Positions 1-12,348 of a DNA stretch of 64,000 nt are shown in pieces. Numbering within the stretch: position 1 is the stretch's first letter; every line of letters starts with the position of its first letter. The stretch comes from Cladochytrium replicatum (Eukaryota; Chytridiomycota; Chytridiomycetes; Cladochytriales; Cladochytriaceae). Under the pieces are notes generated by a model. The model had not been told where the DNA came from, made no database searches, and saw only the letters and a program-made list of their open reading frames with translations. The position numbers were made by a program, and so were the translations under genes. Location: contig JAHLKD010000055.1 of NCBI GenBank assembly GCA_025526935.1, positions 62,001 to 126,000 on the forward strand, written 5' to 3'.

Positions 1-3000
1 ACGTTGGGGTAGGTTTCAAGCAGCGTCGACACAATGAAAGCGCCAAGGAAACCCGTTGCGCCGGTGAGGAAAACAGTTACAGCTCCAGCGCTGAAATCAG
101 GAAACTTCAACGCGGGCAAGGTCTTCGCGTTGATGCTCTCAACATCGTCCACCACATCCAGATCCGCAGCGTAATTGTACTCCGGCACCTGCGCAGCCCT
201 AAACCCATCGTCTCCGCCCGCGACAGCGTGCTGCGCAACCCGTTCACCAATGGGCTCCCCGTTGGCGTTCGTCACGATCGGCGAGTCGGAGTTGATCGTC
301 TGGTCGAGTGCGACCGCGCGTCCAGCGACAAGCATCAGATCCGAACCGCGCAACTGGTCGATTTGTTTCGCCATGCCCCGGACAGTTGGGTCCTGGTACA
401 CGATCCCAAGGGGCACGTCGACGGACATCACCTTCCGCACCTCAAAGATGAGGCGCGTTGCGAGAATAGAGTGCCCACCTAGGTCGAAGAAGCTGTCGTC
501 GATGCCGATTTGGGCGACGGGCAGGTGGAGGAGCTTGGACCAGGCGGTGATCACGTTCTGCTCGGTGATGGTTAGGGACTTCAGGTTCACTGCGGAGGAG
601 TCGGGGACGGCAGAAGCCTTTTCGGCTGCTGGGGGACCGCTGAAGGCGAGTGCTGTGTCGGGGAACGGAAGGGCGTTCTTGTCGACTTTGCCGTTTGGTG
701 TGAGTGGCATGCGAACAAGTGGGACAAACACTGATTTGAATGAGATCAGTAAGTGTTGTAGACATAACGTACGGAATGGTGCTTACCTTTCGGAACTGCA
801 TATGACGGCAGTTTGAGCTTGAGATATTCTCTGATGCTCTTGACAAGTTCGGATGTCTCAACTGAAGGATCAAGTGGCACAATGTAGCTGACCAGGGTCT
901 GCTCTTCGTCCTTGTCTCTCCTAACGAGTGTCACATTCTCCCTCACTTGTGGGTGCTGAGACAAATGAGTGTCGATCTCTCCCAACTCGATACGGAACCC
1001 TCGAATCTTGACCTGATCGTCAGCACGACCAGTGCATTCCACGTTTCCGTCTGGGCGGTACCGACCCAAATCGCCAGTCCTGTACATACGGTCCCTCGGT
1101 CCCTTGTAAAACGGCAGATCGCTTCCTGCGCTCCCGTTGACGACTGCATCTCCCGCGAACGGGTTCTGGATAAACTTCTCCTTCGTCACGTCTTCGAGGC
1201 GCAAGTATCCCTCTGCCAGCCCACCTGACCGGACATACAGCTCTCCCACCTCACCGATTCCGCACAACCGTCCGGCCTTGTTCAACACGATAAGCTGGAC
1301 ATTCTTCATTCCGCGACCTGCAGGCATGATGTCCTTTTGTTCGCTGAGGAAGCCGGGGTTCACGCTCGGTGGGGGGATCTTGAGATACGACACCGCACGC
1401 TGTGTTTCGGTCGTTCCGTACATGTTGATAATGAAGCAGTTCTGCCCAAGGTGCTGGAGACGAGTCACGTCTCGTTTGGTGAGGACGTCACCGACGAAGA
1501 AGGCGTTGCGAAGGGTCGGGATTGGGTGAGTTGCGTTGGCGGAGAGAAGTTGACCCATGGCTGGGGTCAGGTGGGTGATGGTCACTTCGTTCTCACCCAT
1601 CCATTGTGCGAGGCGGCCGGGCTGTCCGATATCTTCCGGTGTTGGGATCCGAAGCTGTGCACCGAGGAACAGGGGAGTGAAAACTGAGTAAAGATAAATG
1701 AGCCAAAACGCAGAAATGAGATAGCACGATGCTTACTGTCACGCTGGATGGGATCGTGGGCTATTCCGCTCAACATAGTGAAGCGGTCAGAAGACGACAA
1801 TCCAAATTCCTGGCTCATCCAAGGGTAAAAGTGCGTCAACGAGAAATGCCTGCCTCGCACACCTAACAACACAAGCTTAGGACAAATGCTTCGATAGAAT
1901 ACAAATTTTTATTACCCTTAGGGATGCCAGTACTGCCACTGGTGAAGCTGAGAGTTCCAACACAGTCTGGGCCAATAACCACTCCAGGTTCGACAGTTGC
2001 ATAGGAAAGGTCAGGTTTGAACAGTTCACCACTCTCCCCAATCGTGCCTCCAAGAACGGAACCATTATCAAGAAGCTCAAGAGCAGGGACTTCGCACTGC
2101 ACGCTGAGTTGAGTCTGGATGTATTGGCGCACTTCATCGCTTAAGGTTCCGGCTTTGCGCAGTACGACAAGTCCGCGGGGCTGCGCGACTGACAGATAGA
2201 TGATTTGGCGAGACGGTGGGTATGCAGGATCTAACAAAGAATAATGTCAGGAATCAATTAAACTGTCGGCTACCAACAACATACCAATGACGCTGAAAGT
2301 TGCACCAGCTTTGAGCACACCCATGACAGCAACAACGAGATCCACACCACGGTACGAATAAAGGACCACAAGATCTTCGCGCTGGATTCCAGAGCGAATG
2401 AGATGGTGTGCCAAAACATTGGACGCCTGGTTAATCTGTGTGTACGAGAACTGACGAGTCGTTGAGAACGTCAGCGGCGATTCCGGCACATACACGCTTT
2501 CGACCACACATGTGCGTTCTGGGAACGCGGCGGCGTTCCGTGCGAAAATGTCGGTAATCGCACCTTCAAAGTGGCCCCAGTGCAAATCCGCGCGCGGATC
2601 AGGAATAGCCTGCTTGGCGCGCTCGGTCACAATATCAATGTTGCCGATTGGGGTGGAGACGTCTGCGGCAGCGGAAGTTAGGATTAATGAGAGCTGGTCG
2701 AGCATATCCGCGATTCTAGACTGGGAGAACAACGTGGCATTGTAAACAACTCGAAGTTGGATGGGCAGGAGACGCCTCAGGGTCGGTGTTTGCGAGATAA
2801 AGATGGTGATATCAGAAATGGAAGACGATGTTGTGGAAGCGAGAGTTTCCGAAGATGTGTCCGTCAAGTTGAAAAAGCGGACTTTGGAGAGTGAAGGTGC
2901 CGCTGTCGCTCCGTTTTCGGGGGAGAGACCTTCCAATAGCGTCATGAAAGGAATTTCATCTGCTAGCGCGCTGGCTTCCGCGTCCAAGACTGCCCTCAGG

Positions 3001-3374
3001 ACATTTCCAAATGTACCAGACGACGCAACTGGGAGACGCAGCACAAGTGGGTTGAACGACTGCGAGCTTGATGCTACAACAATATCCTCCTCTCCGGTGT
3101 AGCGATGCAGGATAACAGCGAATGCGGCAAGCAGGATTGTGAAGGGAGAGGGAGTTGCTGACGTCGGCGTCCCTGGAGAGGTTGGGGAGCGCAACGAGAA
3201 AGCCAGGCTCAGAATTGCATCGGCGGTCCCGGCAGAGATATCGACGGACAGCTCTGCATCGATGATCTTGGGGGGTATCTGGCGGGGATAATCGGTTGGC
3301 AGAATAAGCTCCGTGAGGTTAGCGAGGCGGGATTTCCAGCGCTGCAGCCGCTCAGTAGTGTCCTTCAGAGACAT
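1..3374 (-). CDS. LYS2: alpha-aminoadipate reductase (Lys2), 3' end beyond window
   Basis: Large subunit of alpha-aminoadipate reductase, the ATP- and NADPH-dependent enzyme that turns alpha-aminoadipate into its semialdehyde in the fungal lysine pathway. About 1052 residues lie in the window; the family is about 1400 long. Exons on the minus strand close in frame as 3374-2285, 2230-1916, 1862-1737, 1683-787 and 730-1, with introns of 53-56 nt. Visible in order: a condensation-like N-terminus, the adenylation domain (SGSTGIPKG near residue 465, YRTGDLGR near 700), the carrier domain (DLGGHS near 895, whose Ser takes the phosphopantetheine arm from the Lys5-type transferase), and the start of the reductase domain (GATGFLG near 1035). 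The start is the ATG at 3374-3372. Cytosolic by family. The identification is very secure and is itself evidence for a fungus. Confidence 0.97.
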
Positions 3375-3537
3375 ATGTAGTGGAATCCAAAGATCACAGT
3401 CCCAGTATTAATGTTTCCTAGACGTGTGATGTCAATCCGTTTTTGTTTTGGCGTGAGATCCAAAAAGGAGATCTGATGAATGATGACGAAAAGCCTCATC
3501 ACGACGTGGCACAGAAGCGCGTTGCGCAGCATTGGGA

Positions 3538-4112
3538 ATGAACGTGCACAGCTTGTCGGAGGATCTGCTGGAGTCGGTGTCGCAATCACAGATAGAAGAT
3601 GCATCGCAATACATCGCTCAGAATAAAGTGTTTGAGCATGTGCACACATTGATGGGAGAACTTTTGATCAACAGACCTGGTCGGTGACAACCCATGCCAT
3701 GATATCCAACCCTCACTTATGACCACTCAGATGATCCAAAAAAGTTCATGATTGCAAAGCTAGAGGAAATGAAAGGTGCTAAGGTAGGAATTTGGACCGC
3801 ACAGATGTCTTGTTTGATGTATATCTTAAGTTGCGAGGACAAGCCATCCCCCTTTTCACAAAGCCGCACCTTCGAGCTTTGTTCCGGATATTTGACGCAC
3901 CGGGGCGTGGTCATATAACTCTTGAACGATACATTGAAGGTGGGGCAGAACGAAGAAGATCACAGTTGACCAGGAGCTAATGTGTGCATTCAGCAATGAA
4001 CGATGTTGGTGCAAAGAACTTCAACCCCAACCCGGAGGGGCACGAGAAAAATGCGATTGACATGGAGACATTTGTTGAGGAAGCCTTCGCCACCCTAATG
4101 AAATTTCAATGA
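3538..4112 (+). CDS. EFCAB10-like EF-hand protein
   Basis: Short EF-hand protein resembling animal EFCAB10, a family mostly found in ciliated organisms. Four exons close exactly to 140 residues: 3538-3679, 3731-3783, 3831-3939, 3994-4112. Residues 1-60 form the RIIa-like helical start followed by RPDDPKKFMIAKLEEMK, matching the EFCAB10 segment after its dimerisation-type helix. A degenerate EF-hand loop (FDAPGRGHITLERYIE) follows near residues 85-100; it lacks several acidic calcium ligands, so calcium binding is doubtful. The gene runs divergently from LYS2 with only about 160 bp between starts, so the two probably share a promoter region. The second intron uses acceptor TTAAG and is the least certain joint. 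The family name is assigned from memory of the domain pattern; the flagellar role is inferred. Confidence 0.72.
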
Positions 4113-4689
4113 ATGATGATGACGACTTAGATCAGTTCGCTACATGCAGCGAGTAAGATATCAAATACTTTAAGCTCGGGCTAACAATGAAGAGTGGCTA
4201 GAACTTAACGGTTAGTGTGAAGTAACTTTAGCCATTTGGTGACAAACATCAATGTAATATACAGCAGAGGTCCAACGAAAGTGAATGTCATTTTTACTCG
4301 ATAGCTTTTCCCTCTGTCCATGATTGGTGCTGTATTCTCAGGGATATACATCTAAGTCCATTTGATCAATGTAGTCCAAAGTGGTTGCTGAAAAACAACA
4401 GTTGCTCAGTGTCCGGAAGGCGACAATTTCGAGCACTCCGCCAACAATAACGACGGTTCCGAATCATCAAACCAGCTTACTTCGATATCAGCCGACGTTA
4501 TCGCTGATCCGATTTCCTCTGAGCCCAGTGACCAACACAGCGCACGCTCATGGCAAGCAATCAGCGGCTACATGTGAAGTCTTGAGCGTTCCTCCATCCG
4601 CGACACCTTTGTTGCAAAGTCGTGTCCCACAGAAGTTAAACAAAAAACTTGAACTCTCACACGACCGGTCAGCGAATTCCTTGCAAACG
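4113..4689. other. gap without a supported gene
   Basis: No convincing coding region. An ATG at 4109 overlaps the stop of the EF-hand gene and opens an acidic stretch (MNDDDDLDQF) that does not splice cleanly onward. Around 4400-4560 a plus-strand frame rich in Ser, Asn and Asp is open for about 55 codons but has no recognisable domain. It may be a linker fragment of the neighbouring copia remnant or a lost exon. Confidence 0.4.
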
Positions 4690-5965
4690 TTCATCTTCTC
4701 GCCGTGACTTGAAGGAAGAGTCCATCGGGACCTGACACTCGAGATTGAAACACCACACGTTCAAGTAGAACGCCAGGTCGATCCAGACCCGCTGGGACTT
4801 TGATCACTGCTGGAACCTTCATGAAAAACTCATGATTTAGCCCACCGTTCCGGCATGCTGAAACAACGTCCATCACTTGCATCTCTGCAGCAGAAAGCAA
4901 TGAGAAACCGATAAGGTATCTTGACGTCGTACTATCCAGTACCGGCGAGTAAGTGTCGTTGAAGTCGAGACCCTCAACAAAGGTTAGAATCACTTCTGAA
5001 TTAGTATCATTTGGTGAAGGATTCACCAGTGATGCCATTGCAGTTCGATTGGCCAAATCGTTGGGTCTCGTTGTTCCTCAGTAGTCAGTGATGGTAGGTG
5101 CCGCATGCACACTTGAATTGGCAGCCTCTGGCAGTGGATGTTCCGTGGAAGACCTTGCTTGCGCGGTGCGAGGATCGCACCTGCTGGAATGACTGGCTCC
5201 CCATTAGGTTGTCCAGCAGTCGCTTTCCCATCTGCAGCATGCGACTATTTTGCCGCGCTGGCATTTGGGATCGTTTTTTGCATACTGTTCATGAAGACAT
5301 ACAGAATTTTTCCTCACCTTCGGGCCCTGAGAAATACTAGGCTCGGAAACAGTTGGAGCACAAGATGGACCAACTGTGGGTCAGTCACAATTCCAGCCTC
5401 ATAGCTTGGGCTTGCACCAGCAGCTGTCTTTTTGCTTGGTCGTTTTGGTGCGGGAGGAGGAGCAGGGTGTTGTGAGAAGAAGAGAGGAACATTTGGCATG
5501 AGATGTGCATATACCATGCACTCAAACTTGCGTATGTGTGAAACGTTTTTACAGTGGCTCCTGGATACATTGAGTTCGGCGCATCATGTCCCAAAGCTGA
5601 GTGTGGCCAATACCCGCCCAAGTCATTTGCAATGCGATACAGCATGTCCCCAGTAGGAACTGGTTACATTGCACTCCCGGAGTAGGATGAGCGTACCGCT
5701 CTAATCGTCCAATGTCTGATTCTGCTTGGCCGCTCTGTTCGGCTTATAAGCAAATGCATATTCAAGCTCGATGCCTAACGTTTGGTGGGAGTACTGTGCC
5801 AATACTCACCAGCACTGTCAAGGTGGAACTTCTAGATTGGACAGTCGGGGAATTGTGTCCTAAACCAGGTAATGGAATGGGTCACAACAGCAAAGTACTC
5901 ATCTCCAGTACGCATGAATCTCGTTCTACCGTTCTTAGAACTTGCATCAATGGAGATCAGGAAGT
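4690..5965 (-). mobile_element. decayed Ty1/copia pol remnant (integrase and RT pieces)
   Basis: Read on the minus strand from 5965 down, the integrase core appears first (FLISIDASSKNGRTRFM, then an in-frame stop, then DSAGEYWHS with the second catalytic Asp), followed by the ELEYAFAYKP segment of the core and, after 5640, the integrase tail. From about 5056 to 4691 comes the start of the reverse transcriptase (NDTYSPVLDSTTSRYLIGF, then MDVV). Stops and frame changes break every domain, and the YVDD active site and RNase H are missing. It is a dead element of the copia order integrase-RT, inserted between the EF-hand and NDUFA11-like genes. No LTRs could be found around it. Confidence 0.8.
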
Positions 5966-6313
5966 AAGCGAACAAACTTGCTACATTTAGGAGTGATTTG
6001 ATCAAAATTTATTGAACTATTGATCGTTCGATCAGCATAGCAAATCCAGCTGTGATAAAATTCACATCGCTTTGTGGCAGTGGTGGGGACCCCGATGAGT
6101 TTCATTCTCAACCCTACAGCAAAGCAATACCCGCTTTTCGACAAGGTGCGTATCTCTGACGAGCTGTAGAGAACTTCTCAATGTCATTATGTTAACGCGA
6201 GTGGGCATGGCAAGCCTGGAGTTCTCTTCAACTAAACCGATCGGCTCACTTTCTTTTGATCGCACAATATGTTATCCGCACGACAAATCAAAACAATCCG
6301 ATGCTGAAATTGA
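5966..6313. other. upstream region of the NDUFA11-like gene
   Basis: No gene seen. An open plus-strand frame from 6189 ends out of frame with the downstream gene and looks incidental. The stretch probably holds the promoter and 5' leader of the gene starting at 6314. Confidence 0.4.
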
Positions 6314-6930
6314 ATGTTTTTGGAAAAGGACATCCTTGACGCTAGCTGCATCTCGGAGGTCACAAAAGCCGTGGTGGTTGCGGGTGCATTTGGCGGCATT
6401 TCTTCGGCTGCTTTCGGCTGGTGGATCGCGTCACCGAAGAACTATGTTTACCGCGATATGCTCAAGAAGTCCGCACTGTTTGGTGAGCTCTCTTGCTCGA
6501 GAAATGCCGAGGTTTTGATGCAGATGATAAATTTTCAAGCTGGACTTGGCGGATTGTACTATGGCACTTACTGCAACGTATCACAGACTCGAGGAAAGAA
6601 TGATTTTTGGAACGCCGCGATTGCGGGTGCCGTCACTGGTAGTGCCCTTGGATTGCGAGGTGAGTAGAGGGTCACCGGCTTAGTTCGGCAAAGTTTGACG
6701 AAATATTTTGGTTTCACGCAGCCGGAAGCATTAAGGCTGTTGCTGCACACACAGTTCTTCTTGGTATTTTGAGTGGATTTGGACATGGCATGGTGGAGCA
6801 ATCGGAGAGCAAGTATGGGCTTACGATGGGCGAAAAGATGGCCCACCGTAGTGAAGGATACTTTGCGGGTGAGAAGCGGGATCCATTCGCTGCACGAATC
6901 AAAGAGCTTGAGGCCGAGAAGGCAACTTAG
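6314..6930 (+). CDS. NDUFA11/B14.7-like complex I subunit (Tim17 family)
   Basis: 184 residues from two exons, 6314-6659 and 6722-6930, with a clean GTGAGT...CGCAG intron of 62 nt. The protein has the Tim17/22/23-type pattern of glycine-rich membrane helices: VVVAGAFGGISSAAFGWW near residues 20-37, GLGGLYYGTYC near 75, WNAAIAGAVTGSALGLR near 98-115, and a fourth helix around 125-140. The WNxAIxGxxxGSxLGL stretch is typical of the NDUFA11/B14.7 subunit of mitochondrial respiratory complex I rather than of the translocases. Expected location is the inner mitochondrial membrane arm. An in-frame stop directly upstream (6311) supports the ATG chosen. A general Tim17-family protein is the alternative. 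Confidence 0.75.
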
Positions 6931-7621
6931 ATTCCACAATGCTTTTGTGATGTAATTGAGAAGCATAATCGCATTGTACACGGCACATTCAGCTCTGCAT
7001 CGACTGTGGTGATTTTCCTGTCACTGCTGGCAGCAATGTAGCAACCGGCCTGTGTTCCTTCCCGGTCCAACAGTCTAGTTTCCGTGCTGCATCCGTGGCA
7101 GTGCAGTCCCACTTTCGGCTCGTAGTTCATGACGGAGACGCGGAAATTGTGCCAGGAAAAGAGTGGGCATATCATCTAGTATTTGAACAGGAAAGGGCGA
7201 ATCCGCACTCGCTCTGCGAACCAGCGGACTGTACCGATTCGCTGTGAGACGGCAACTTGGGCTAATCTCGTCGAACCACATCTTAATACGTATGTTCGCT
7301 TGACTCCAGGCTTGTAGCAGTTTTCTTTCCGGAGATTTCTCTTCTTCTCATTGTAGAAGCGCTGCTTGTTACAGCCCGTCCTCCCGATATTCATCTGATC
7401 CTCTTTTTTGCAGATCCGGATTGTGAATCCATCCTGACCTGCTCGTTTGCAACATCGTGAATTCAATTGCTTGATAACTTTTCCATCGCCATTTTCTGAG
7501 CTGTGTCCACTCGTTCACATATACGCAGTTAGTGGTATGTATTTTAACATTGTGATATCACACTTTTGCGATCTCTAACATTCGAATTTCTCCCAAATTC
7601 TTGCATCACTTTTCTTAGCGT
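6931..7621. other. intergenic, short open frames only
   Basis: Between the complex I subunit and the PHD gene. The minus strand holds overlapping open frames of 68-96 codons (7466-6927) with no recognisable domain and no introns that join them, so I do not call a gene. The last 100 bases before 7622 are rich in T and lead into the next start codon, as expected for a promoter and leader. Confidence 0.4.
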
Positions 7622-10600
7622 ATGGCCGACGGGCCAAGGCAAAGTTTCGGTCTGCATTTCGTCGCTGACCGCACGGAGCCAATCGATAACATACCGCACC
7701 ACCACCACGCCAAATCAGCACAGGATCACGTTCGTGTTGAAGCAAATCAGCCTTTAAGAGATGACTATCCATCTCTAGCTATACTGTTGAACTCCAGCCT
7801 ACCTGCCGCTTCCAATCACACAAGTTCAACAAGTTCCGATGCGGGGTCAAGTTTAGCACCAAACGGAGAAGCAACAGTTACAAACGAGACTCAACAAAGA
7901 TCAGCGCAATCAACTTCACATTCTCGCACAGCAGGTCCTGATTTTCATGACTCTGTTATGCCTGAATCTTCATCCGCATGGAGACGGCCATCACCAATTG
8001 CTATTGCCACCCACAATGTGTCTCCCACAACTCAGCGCATTAACGAACCCCAACTAGCTTCTCCAACACATCATTCTCACTCTCGATGGAAACCACCACC
8101 GACACACCCACCTCTAACGAGCGCACCGCCTTTCTTTCATCCACCAGCAACACAACAACCCGGCCACTATCATACATCTCCATATCGCAATCTTCCTGCT
8201 CTTCACGAAACTGTGAGTCAACCGGTATGATTCTATTGTTTGGTTCTTTAATTTGAAGTATAACATGGACTCTGAACATGATAGCCTTCAATAAACACTG
8301 GCTATATTGAGAGACCATATGCAACGAGTGCTCCTTCGAGTGGAATTTCAACCTACCCAGAAAAGTATTCGCCGCCATTAGTATCACCACCATTTGCTCT
8401 CCGAACAACGGCCACGTCTCCTGGACACCAAAGAAGTTTTAATTCCATCGCAAGTCTCGACTCTGAAATATCACCTACGCTTACGCATAACCTGCGTCCA
8501 TTTCCAAGTAGAGGCGAACCACAACTTTATCCATACCGAAGTTCCTCGGCATCACCTTCCCCAGCAGCACCATACCAAAGCGAATACTATCCTCCTAGAA
8601 GACATTCCACTCACTATGAAGCATATCCAATGCCCCAACATCGTATGCCACCGCCATTCACGACAACAGGACCTAATGGCATGTACAGCTCATATCCAGC
8701 ATACCCACCGCCATACCCACCGCCGTACCCCCAATCTTACAACTCTTACCCACATCCTGAATACCCGAGAGATCGCAGTCCTCAACGGGCTGCGTACAAC
8801 CGCAATCACAGCATGTCTCCACACTATCAGCCACCACCACGGACTTGTCCATTTATGCCGCCGGCAAGTTATGGTGGAACGCCCGCGTTTGCAGATGTCT
8901 CTTATGAAAATGTGTCAGTTTCATCAACAGATGTTCCAACACACACGAGTGCAGATTATGGAGCTGCACGCCATCCCCCCGAACGTGCAACTCTGCCATC
9001 ATATCGGTATCCGCCAGATCATCCCTATCACTACCCTCACTGGGCTGAAACCAAGAATGCTGAAGCGAATAGAGCAGGGCGTGTACCACCATATCGAAAC
9101 ATACATCCTGACTTCGACCGACTTCCCTTTTTACATCCCGAACATCCACAAAGACGCTTCAGTTTCGACACGCTCATGCAACCCAAGATGGAGCCGACCA
9201 AAGCGGAGCGTGCATCTGAGCCGCCAGCCATTCGAGTGACCGCTCGATCGACATCACCTCACGGGGAAATGGACGCAAAGGGCGAGAGCGAGAGCGAAGG
9301 TGCCGAATATAGCACGGTGGTTCCGTCGTCACATCATGGCGGCGATGCATCGCTCGGTGAGAACCGACAATCGACTAGTGCGGTTAATGCCGAGAAGAGT
9401 TCGGATAGAGGGAGAAAGAGGACGAGAAGTGGTGTGCCTGGAAGACGGAGAGTAAGTACAAGTACGAGCTCGAAGAGGAAGAAACGTGAAGCGTCAAGCT
9501 CAAAAGAAAGGACAACGGAGGGAATGCATGAGGCGGTTGATGAACAGGAATTGATGAAGGGGGATGTTGCCATGGTGATAAATGGCGATCGAGAGAATAA
9601 TGCTGTTCGGGATCCCAGCAAAAGTGTATGTGCCATCGAAGACCCATCAAAGTCGCAGATCCGAACCACAAAGATGAATGGCTCAGATCCGTCCAATGAA
9701 GCACAATCATTATCTGATGGATCGAATTTGAATAGCCATCGAGCTGGAGAAGCTGAATCTGCTAACCCTGGGGAGTTGAACGGCAATCCAAATGATGTAA
9801 CAGATCATCGCCGAATCGAATCAAACTCTAGCCGTAGTTTGACTCCCGTTATGATTGAAGGCAAACCTTCCAATAGCGGTCAACCATTCTCTGAATCGAC
9901 TGTCAACTATGCACGGCGTGGTGTTGGCAGTTCAGGAACGCAAATAGAAGGCGATGTGACGAACTCCGAAATCGACATCATGAGTATGTCTCCATCTCCA
10001 ATGGTTGATGGGGATGAAAAGTTTGAAACGTCAAGTCTGGTTTCCGAATCTGTGAGAATGGAGAGCCCGGCACCTGCGAGTGCCTCTGCATCCGAGCTGG
10101 TTGGGGTCAGTCGCCCTGCCCACGGCGACGCTGAAACACAACCCCACGTTGCGCCATCTTCTAGTTCATTTTGCTTTTGCAACGGAGCTGTGGAATCCAC
10201 GTTCTACATCGGATGTGACCAATGCGACCAGTGGTTCCACGGAATATGCGTTGACGTTGCGGAATCCGAATCCCGGCGTCTCGACAAGTGGTACTGCAGT
10301 GCGTGTGTCGCTGAATCTGGTGGCACCCTCACCGCGCAGTACAAGCGTACCTGTGCCAATCCCAGCTGTCGCAGACGGGCGAACGCAGAAACCGTCTTCT
10401 GCTCGGACGACTGTGGAAGGGACTGGGCATTCAAGCGTGTGCAGGAAGTGTTGCCGACGCTCAAAGTGGACGAGGATGCGCTTGATCGAGCGAGGAGCAA
10501 GATTCATGATTATGTTGATAGCTGGGAGGCGCTCGACACGGAGATGGTGAATCGGCTGGCTTTCCTGAGGGAGTTCAGAGCGCGGGTGAAGCAGATGTTG

Positions 10601-11090
10601 AGTGTTCTTGATAAGCGCCGGGAGCGAGTATGTGAAGTTGCTTCGGCTGTGCGAGAGACTTGCGGGTTCGATGAACGGATATTGGGTTGGGCCGGGCAGA
10701 CGGATGTGATGATACGACGGCTGTTCGAGCTATGGAAACGAGCGGAGGAAGAGGCGGTCGAAATGAATAAGGGTGACACCGAGATGGATGTTGAGTTTGC
10801 TGATAGGCCCGCAGGGGGCTGGTCGTCTCCTTGCGACAACGTAAGGGGAAAGTGCGGAATTCATGATCGGTGGACAGATGTAAAGATCTGGGAGATAGAC
10901 TTGGAATCTGTGCAACTTGTGAGTTCGAGGACACTTGTGTATTTCTTGTGCTAAACTGGGTACCCGTTGCTTTCTCTTACAGGTTGAGTTCCTCAAGCAG
11001 TTGTACAAAGAAGAGGAGACGGTCAAAGAACGGCTAAAGACGTTCCGAGAGAGCCTTTCGGAGCGTGGCCTTGAAGTCATGCTCTTATGA
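7622..11090 (+). CDS. CXXC1/Spp1-like PHD-finger protein (Set1/COMPASS-type)
   Basis: 1114 residues from exons 7622-8224, 8285-10918 and 10983-11090. The first 800 residues are low-complexity: Pro/Tyr/His-rich (PPYPPPYPQSY) and then Ser- and charge-rich with a basic nuclear-type stretch (GRKRTRSGVPGRRR). A PHD finger follows near 830-876 (CFCNGAVESTFYIGCDQCDQ, WFHGICV, WYCSAC: the full Cys4-His-Cys3 set). Next comes a second Cys cluster (CANPSCRRR...FCSDDCGRDWA) and the conserved helix KRVQEVLPTL, then a coiled coil to the end. PHD plus SDDCG plus helix is the arrangement of CXXC1/Cfp1 and yeast Spp1, subunits that guide Set1 H3K4 methylation to trimethyl-H3K4 chromatin. No CXXC DNA-binding motif is visible. 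The long N-terminus is unusual. Confidence 0.85.
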
Positions 11091-11349
11091 TCGTCTGTGA
11101 ACTCGCGTCTTACATTCGTAGATTGATGGCGATCCTATCGACGGGGGCATGTGCAACATCGCAGTTCCGCCTCTGGCCGAAATACTTGCTCCCATATCTC
11201 ACGTTGTTCGCCAATCGGAAGAGGCAGGGAAAGTAACAACGAGCGCAGGGACTCTGTGTAAGTGGTGTAAATTCATGTACGTGGTTTCGGTCAAGCGCAA
11301 AAGTGCACGCATCTGCCAAAGAGTTAACTTTGCACCAGCGAGAGGTGAT

Positions 11350-12348
11350 TCATGTGGTGCGTTTGATTCCCGTCAAAAGAAAGCGAAGTGCAATAGGGAA
11401 GCGATGCGCCCATGCAGCTTCAGAATGGTTGCCCATCCAATCCTCAAAATACATGAACGAATCCTCGAAAGGAGCTCCCAGAAAACCAGGAACCGGGAGC
11501 TGCGACAGCATATCACGCATAGACCTTGCATGATTCTGCATTCCCGGGTGTTCTTTTTCCCCTACATCCAAGTAAACCCTCCCACCTTTCCAAGCTTCTT
11601 TGTCCCGCGAGATATGTGCAGAAGCCTCACGAACAACCTCGTAAATTTCCCCTCCACCGTACCACAGTGAAGGTGATAAGACACCCGCCATTCCAAATAC
11701 TTCTTTCCTTGTTGCGTACGCATACATCGAAATCAGCCCACCCATCGACGAGCCCATGATCCCCGTGTTCTCTCTCCCGCTCAGCGTCCGGAACTCTTCG
11801 TCGATCATCGGCTTTATAGTAAATTCGATAAAGTCAAGGTATGCATCCGCGTTCGACGGACCCCACGCATCCACTCTCTCCTTCCCTCCTCCCGCTCCAC
11901 CTCTGCCATCCTCCCCATTCCGCATCCGACTCCGTCTCCGTTTCGCATACCGCGAATGTTGCGTGGGGCCATACTCGATCGAGCGCCGGTCATTGATACT
12001 TGTAATCCCCACAACGATGGCCTCGATCCCTTCTCCGAGAGAGAGGTTCACCATCGTCTCGTCGACGTGCCAGTCACCCGCGAAGCTCATGGCTTCGTCA
12101 AAGAGGTTCTGTCCGTCATGCAAGTAGAAGACTGGGTAGCGCTTGGAGAGGTCGTGGCGGTAGGAAAGTGGGAGGTGCAGGAAGATGTCGCGCGAGTTGT
12201 TGAGTTGAGGGGAGTGCAGGTTGCGGCAGGCGAGCAGCTCGCCTTTCACGGCATCTTTTCGGGAGTAGTGGATGTATTCATCGTAAGTGATCCAGCCGTG
12301 TTCTGAGGGTCGCATTTGAAAGCTAAATGCTATTATTTCATCTGGCAC
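11350..12348 (-). CDS. putative esterase (esterase D/alpha-beta hydrolase type)
   Basis: Single-exon gene of 332 residues, starting with ATG at 12348-12346. It carries the features of the bacterial-like putative esterase family (Pfam Esterase type): RYPVFYLHDGQNLFDEA near residue 70-86, and the nucleophile elbow GIMGSSMGGLISMYA near 205-219 with Ser in GxSxGG. A late acid (LDVGEKE) and a His near the end (GNHSEAAWAHRF) could complete the triad. An Arg-rich insert (KRRRSRMRNG) sits near 137. No signal peptide is seen, so it is probably cytosolic. It faces the PHD gene tail to tail, about 260 bp away. Substrate unknown; relatives hydrolyse ester siderophores or acyl esters. Confidence 0.82.
   Translation of the reverse strand: MPDEIIAFSFQMRPSEHGWITYDEYIHYSRKDAVKGELLACRNLHSPQLNNSRDIFLHLPLSYRHDLSKRYPVFYLHDGQNLFDEAMSFAGDWHVDETMVNLSLGEGIEAIVVGITSINDRRSIEYGPTQHSRYAKRRRSRMRNGEDGRGGAGGGKERVDAWGPSNADAYLDFIEFTIKPMIDEEFRTLSGRENTGIMGSSMGGLISMYAYATRKEVFGMAGVLSPSLWYGGGEIYEVVREASAHISRDKEAWKGGRVYLDVGEKEHPGMQNHARSMRDMLSQLPVPGFLGAPFEDSFMYFEDWMGNHSEAAWAHRFPIALRFLLTGIKRTT

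Noticed and set aside
442-882. Open minus frame overlapping LYS2
   Set aside because: Shadow of the LYS2 exons in another frame; the adenylation and carrier domain frame is unambiguous.
8394-9239. Long His/Thr-rich plus-strand frame of 281 codons
   Set aside because: Out-of-frame reading of the PHD protein's low-complexity region; the true frame continues across the first intron.
9334-9786. Minus-strand 150-codon frame in the PHD gene
   Set aside because: Antisense of a Ser-rich coding exon; no domain and biased composition typical of shadows.
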